A DNA stretch of 64,000 nucleotides. Source: Verrucomicrobiota bacterium. GTDB taxonomy: Bacteria; Verrucomicrobiota; Verrucomicrobiia; Opitutales; UBA953. The position numbers and the translations under genes are program-made. The notes under the pieces were generated by a model, which did not search any database, was not told the origin of the DNA, and saw only the letters and a list, made by a program, of their open reading frames with translations. The stretch is taken from the NCBI GenBank assembly GCA_015061905.1, contig SUVQ01000007.1, forward strand, positions 82,498-146,497, written 5' to 3'. Below, in pieces: positions 62,547 to 64,000 of the stretch (its first letter is position 1; the number at the start of each line of letters is the position of its first letter).

Positions 62547-63608
62547 ATGCCTATGACATTGCTGCTTGCCGCGCATGCCGACGAATTTCGTGCCGCTCTC
62601 CGCGAATGGTTCTTGCGGGAACGCCGCCAAATGCCGTGGCGACGGGAACGTTCCGTTTACCGCACGGTCGTTTCGGAGTTCATGCTCCAGCAAACACAGG
62701 TCGATACCGTAATCCCGTATTTTGAAAATTGGATACAAAAGTGGGGCGGGTTTGAAGCTCTGGCTCAGGCGGACGAAGCGGACGTGCTTCGCGCGTGGGA
62801 AGGTCTCGGATATTATTCCCGTGCGAAAAATCTGCTCGGCGTTGCAAAGCGGATTGTCGCAGAAAAACGTATTCCTCAAAGCGCGGAAGAATGGCGCAAT
62901 TTTAAGGGAATCGGTGCTTATACGGCGGCGGCAATCGCAAGCATTTCACAGGGCGTTCCCGCCGCCGTCGTCGACGGGAACGTCGTGCGCATTCTCGCGC
63001 GCCTGAGCGGGAACGAAAATGTTTTTCGCGACAGCGCGTCTGCGGCAACGGCGTTCTCCGGGATTGCAGATGCTTTGCTCGACGCCAAAAATCCCGGCGA
63101 CCACAACGAAGCGATGATGGAGCTCGGCGCGTTGATTTGCACGAAACATTCCCCGAAATGCGAAGTTTGCCCGGTGGCGCGTTTTTGCCGGGCGCGGGAA
63201 CGCGGAATTGAAGCTCAGCTTCCGCGATTTTTGCCGAAGGCGACGAAAAAAGTTGAAGTCGTGCGCCTGTGGTGCCGGATCGGAGATGAAATTTTACTCG
63301 TGCGCAATACGGCGGGAACGCGGCGGTTGAAAAATCTTTGCGAATTTCCGCGGGCGGAGGATTTTTCGCCGTTCCCGAAGGCTTCCGCCCAATGGTCTCA
63401 AATTTTCGAAGGCAGGCGCGGAATTGCCAATGAAGCTATCACGGAGCGTTTTTTGTGTGTTCCCGAAAAAAACGTCGCGCGCTTGGAAAAATCGTTTTCC
63501 GGAACGGAATCCGAAATCTTTCGTGTGAAAATCTCGGAATCGGAAAAATTGACGCTTTCCGGACCGCACAGAAAATGGTTGCCGCTTCTTTTGAAAAATT
63601 CCGCTTGA
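62547..63608 (+). CDS. mutY: A/G-specific adenine glycosylase
   Basis: The enzyme removes adenine mispaired with oxidised guanine. 353 residues. The catalytic Glu lies in VSEFMLQQTQVDTVIPYF. The helix-hairpin-helix is GIGAYTAAAIASISQG and the catalytic Asp is in VDGNVVRILARLSG. The Fe-S cluster cysteines are C-x6-C-x2-C-x5-C in CTKHSPKCEVCPVARFCRA. The C-terminal NUDIX-like domain is present. The start may also be ATG at 62553. Confidence 0.94.
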   Translation: MPMTLLLAAHADEFRAALREWFLRERRQMPWRRERSVYRTVVSEFMLQQTQVDTVIPYFENWIQKWGGFEALAQADEADVLRAWEGLGYYSRAKNLLGVAKRIVAEKRIPQSAEEWRNFKGIGAYTAAAIASISQGVPAAVVDGNVVRILARLSGNENVFRDSASAATAFSGIADALLDAKNPGDHNEAMMELGALICTKHSPKCEVCPVARFCRARERGIEAQLPRFLPKATKKVEVVRLWCRIGDEILLVRNTAGTRRLKNLCEFPRAEDFSPFPKASAQWSQIFEGRRGIANEAITERFLCVPEKNVARLEKSFSGTESEIFRVKISESEKLTLSGPHRKWLPLLLKNSA

Positions 63609-63648
63609 CCGCAGCGCGGGAAACGCGCATTATCAGCGTCTCTTTTGT

Positions 63649-63724
63649 GCCAGGGTAGCTCAGCCGGTAGAGCGCGGGACTCATAAGCCTAAGGTCGGCG
63701 GTTCGAATCCGCCCCTTGGCACCA
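63649..63724 (+). tRNA. tRNA with anticodon CAU (elongator Met likely)
   Basis: A 76-base tRNA with encoded CCA end. The acceptor GCCAGGG pairs with CCTTGGC-type bases (one G-T), the D-arm is GCTC...GAGC and the T-arm has GGTTCGAATCC. The anticodon CAT is at 63682-63684. G1-C72 pairing argues against an initiator tRNA. tRNA-Ile2 with modified C cannot be excluded. The anticodon stem (CGGGA against GCCTA) has only two G-C pairs and one G-T pair, which is weak. Confidence 0.9.
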
Positions 63725-63731
63725 CTTTCCG

Positions 63732-63765
63732 AAACGCATCTGTTTTTCAGATGCGTTTTTTTTTT
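63732..63765 (+). terminator. Intrinsic terminator after the tRNA gene
   Basis: AACGCATCTG pairs with CAGATGCGTT around TTTT, followed by a T-run. It ends the tRNA transcript. Confidence 0.88.
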
Positions 63766-64000
63766 GCGGGAAAGAGGATTTTTTGGGGGAGGCGGGGGAT
63801 TGGTTTTTGGGGTGTTGGGAGGTTATTTTTTGGCTCTGTCAAGAATTGTAATATTAAATTTTTGCAATAAAAGGGGGGATGGAATGTTTCAAAATTTTAA
63901 TATTTGGGAGCTTGCGTTTTGTTTTTTTTGGGATTGGCATATAAGGGGCAGAGGGAGAGCGGGTGGCGGCTCTTTGTGTTTTTTGTTGTATTAACCGCTA
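63766..64000. other. G/T-rich end of window without a clear gene
   Basis: The base composition changes abruptly to G- and T-rich, with several G-runs (GGGGGAGGCGGGGG, GGGG, GGG) near 63784-63825, then AT-rich sequence. A frame crossing it begins in the tRNA and is low complexity, so I do not call it. It contains none of the CGGGAACG motif. Confidence 0.5.

Larger units (their letters stand above)
426..63380. repeat. Dispersed CGGGAACG/CGTTCCCG octamer, about 190 copies
   Basis: Hand scanning found about 94 CGGGAACG and 99 CGTTCCCG copies from the first near 430 to the last near 63370. That is one per roughly 335 bases, against about two expected for a random octamer on both strands. A G or A usually precedes it, giving (G/A)CGGGAACG. 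Copies lie in coding DNA in several frames and on both strands, and in inverted pairs at terminators. The sequence is CG-GGAA-CG, so a single copy in RNA could form a minimal GNRA-type hairpin. Confidence 0.85.

Noticed and set aside
426..63380. The octamer as a Chi or KOPS site
   Set aside because: Copies are about equal on both strands and far denser than known Chi or KOPS sites. It is kept only as a question beside recB.
63716..63994. 92-residue open frame at the window end
   Set aside because: It begins inside the tRNA, crosses a terminator and is low-complexity Gly/Phe sequence.

Overview
The window looks like chromosomal DNA of a Verrucomicrobiota bacterium (PVC superphylum), probably an Opitutae-type lineage. 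The reasons are a small basic ribosome-linked protein of the Verrucomicrobia/Chlamydiae type next to rpsU (49484-49642), five PEP-CTERM proteins with the tail PEPSAFGLLAG...RRRR, a TPR/ExbB/ExbD operon, and mosaic intergenic repeats of the kind common in this superphylum. The lineage below phylum level is inference. Gene density is high, and no phage, IS transposase or CRISPR array was seen.

Layout. 1-4691: the end of a complex I operon (nuoL partial, nuoM with an unusual C-terminal SLBB-like domain, nuoN). 4860-11471: two secreted TPR proteins, an ExbB/TolQ proton channel and two ExbD/TolR proteins, read as one energised envelope operon. 11878-13361: first PEP-CTERM gene and repeats. 13362-16900: argG, then a UbiB-family kinase and a phasin-like protein on the minus strand. 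17293-21024: sdhCAB. 21431-26065: tandem universal stress protein, second PEP-CTERM gene, OPT transporter. 26124-30334: panC and a RecB-type helicase/nuclease. 30692-38000: third PEP-CTERM gene, sufC, argS, an EpsI-like exosortase-associated protein, folD, an RDD protein and aroB. 38109-45901 (minus): Skp/OmpH, BamA, DnaB, an unknown membrane-anchored protein, a GspG-like pseudopilin and an MBL hydrolase. 46148-49642: SPOUT methyltransferase, tatC, fourth PEP-CTERM gene, rpmB, rpsU and the small basic protein. 49847-53585: an SGNH hydrolase with PEP-CTERM tail, argH, a STAS protein. 53670-59957 (minus): a GldA/F/G-like ABC system with a DUF4340 protein, preceded by a TPR membrane protein. 60139-63724: a degenerate ABC-ATPase-like protein, a CNNM/CBS protein, mutY and a tRNA with anticodon CAU.

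The strongest unexplained signal is a dispersed octamer, CGGGAACG (complement CGTTCCCG). A hand scan found about 190 copies in 64 kb, against roughly two expected by chance, in nearly equal numbers on both strands. It occurs inside almost every gene and in several reading frames. Inverted pairs of it form the stems of about nine intrinsic terminators. This is the arrangement known for DNA uptake sequences of Neisseriaceae and Pasteurellaceae, and the density resembles cyanobacterial HIP1. I know of no such motif described for this phylum. No competence gene is visible here, so function is inference.

A second theme is the PEP-CTERM family. Four genes share a promoter-like block (TTGAC(A/G), T-tract, GCGARAAT), similar signal peptides and a C-terminal tail conserved at DNA level, around divergent middle parts. 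They lie at separate loci embedded in repeat clusters. The sorting enzyme itself (exosortase) is not in the window; only an EpsI-like accessory protein is.
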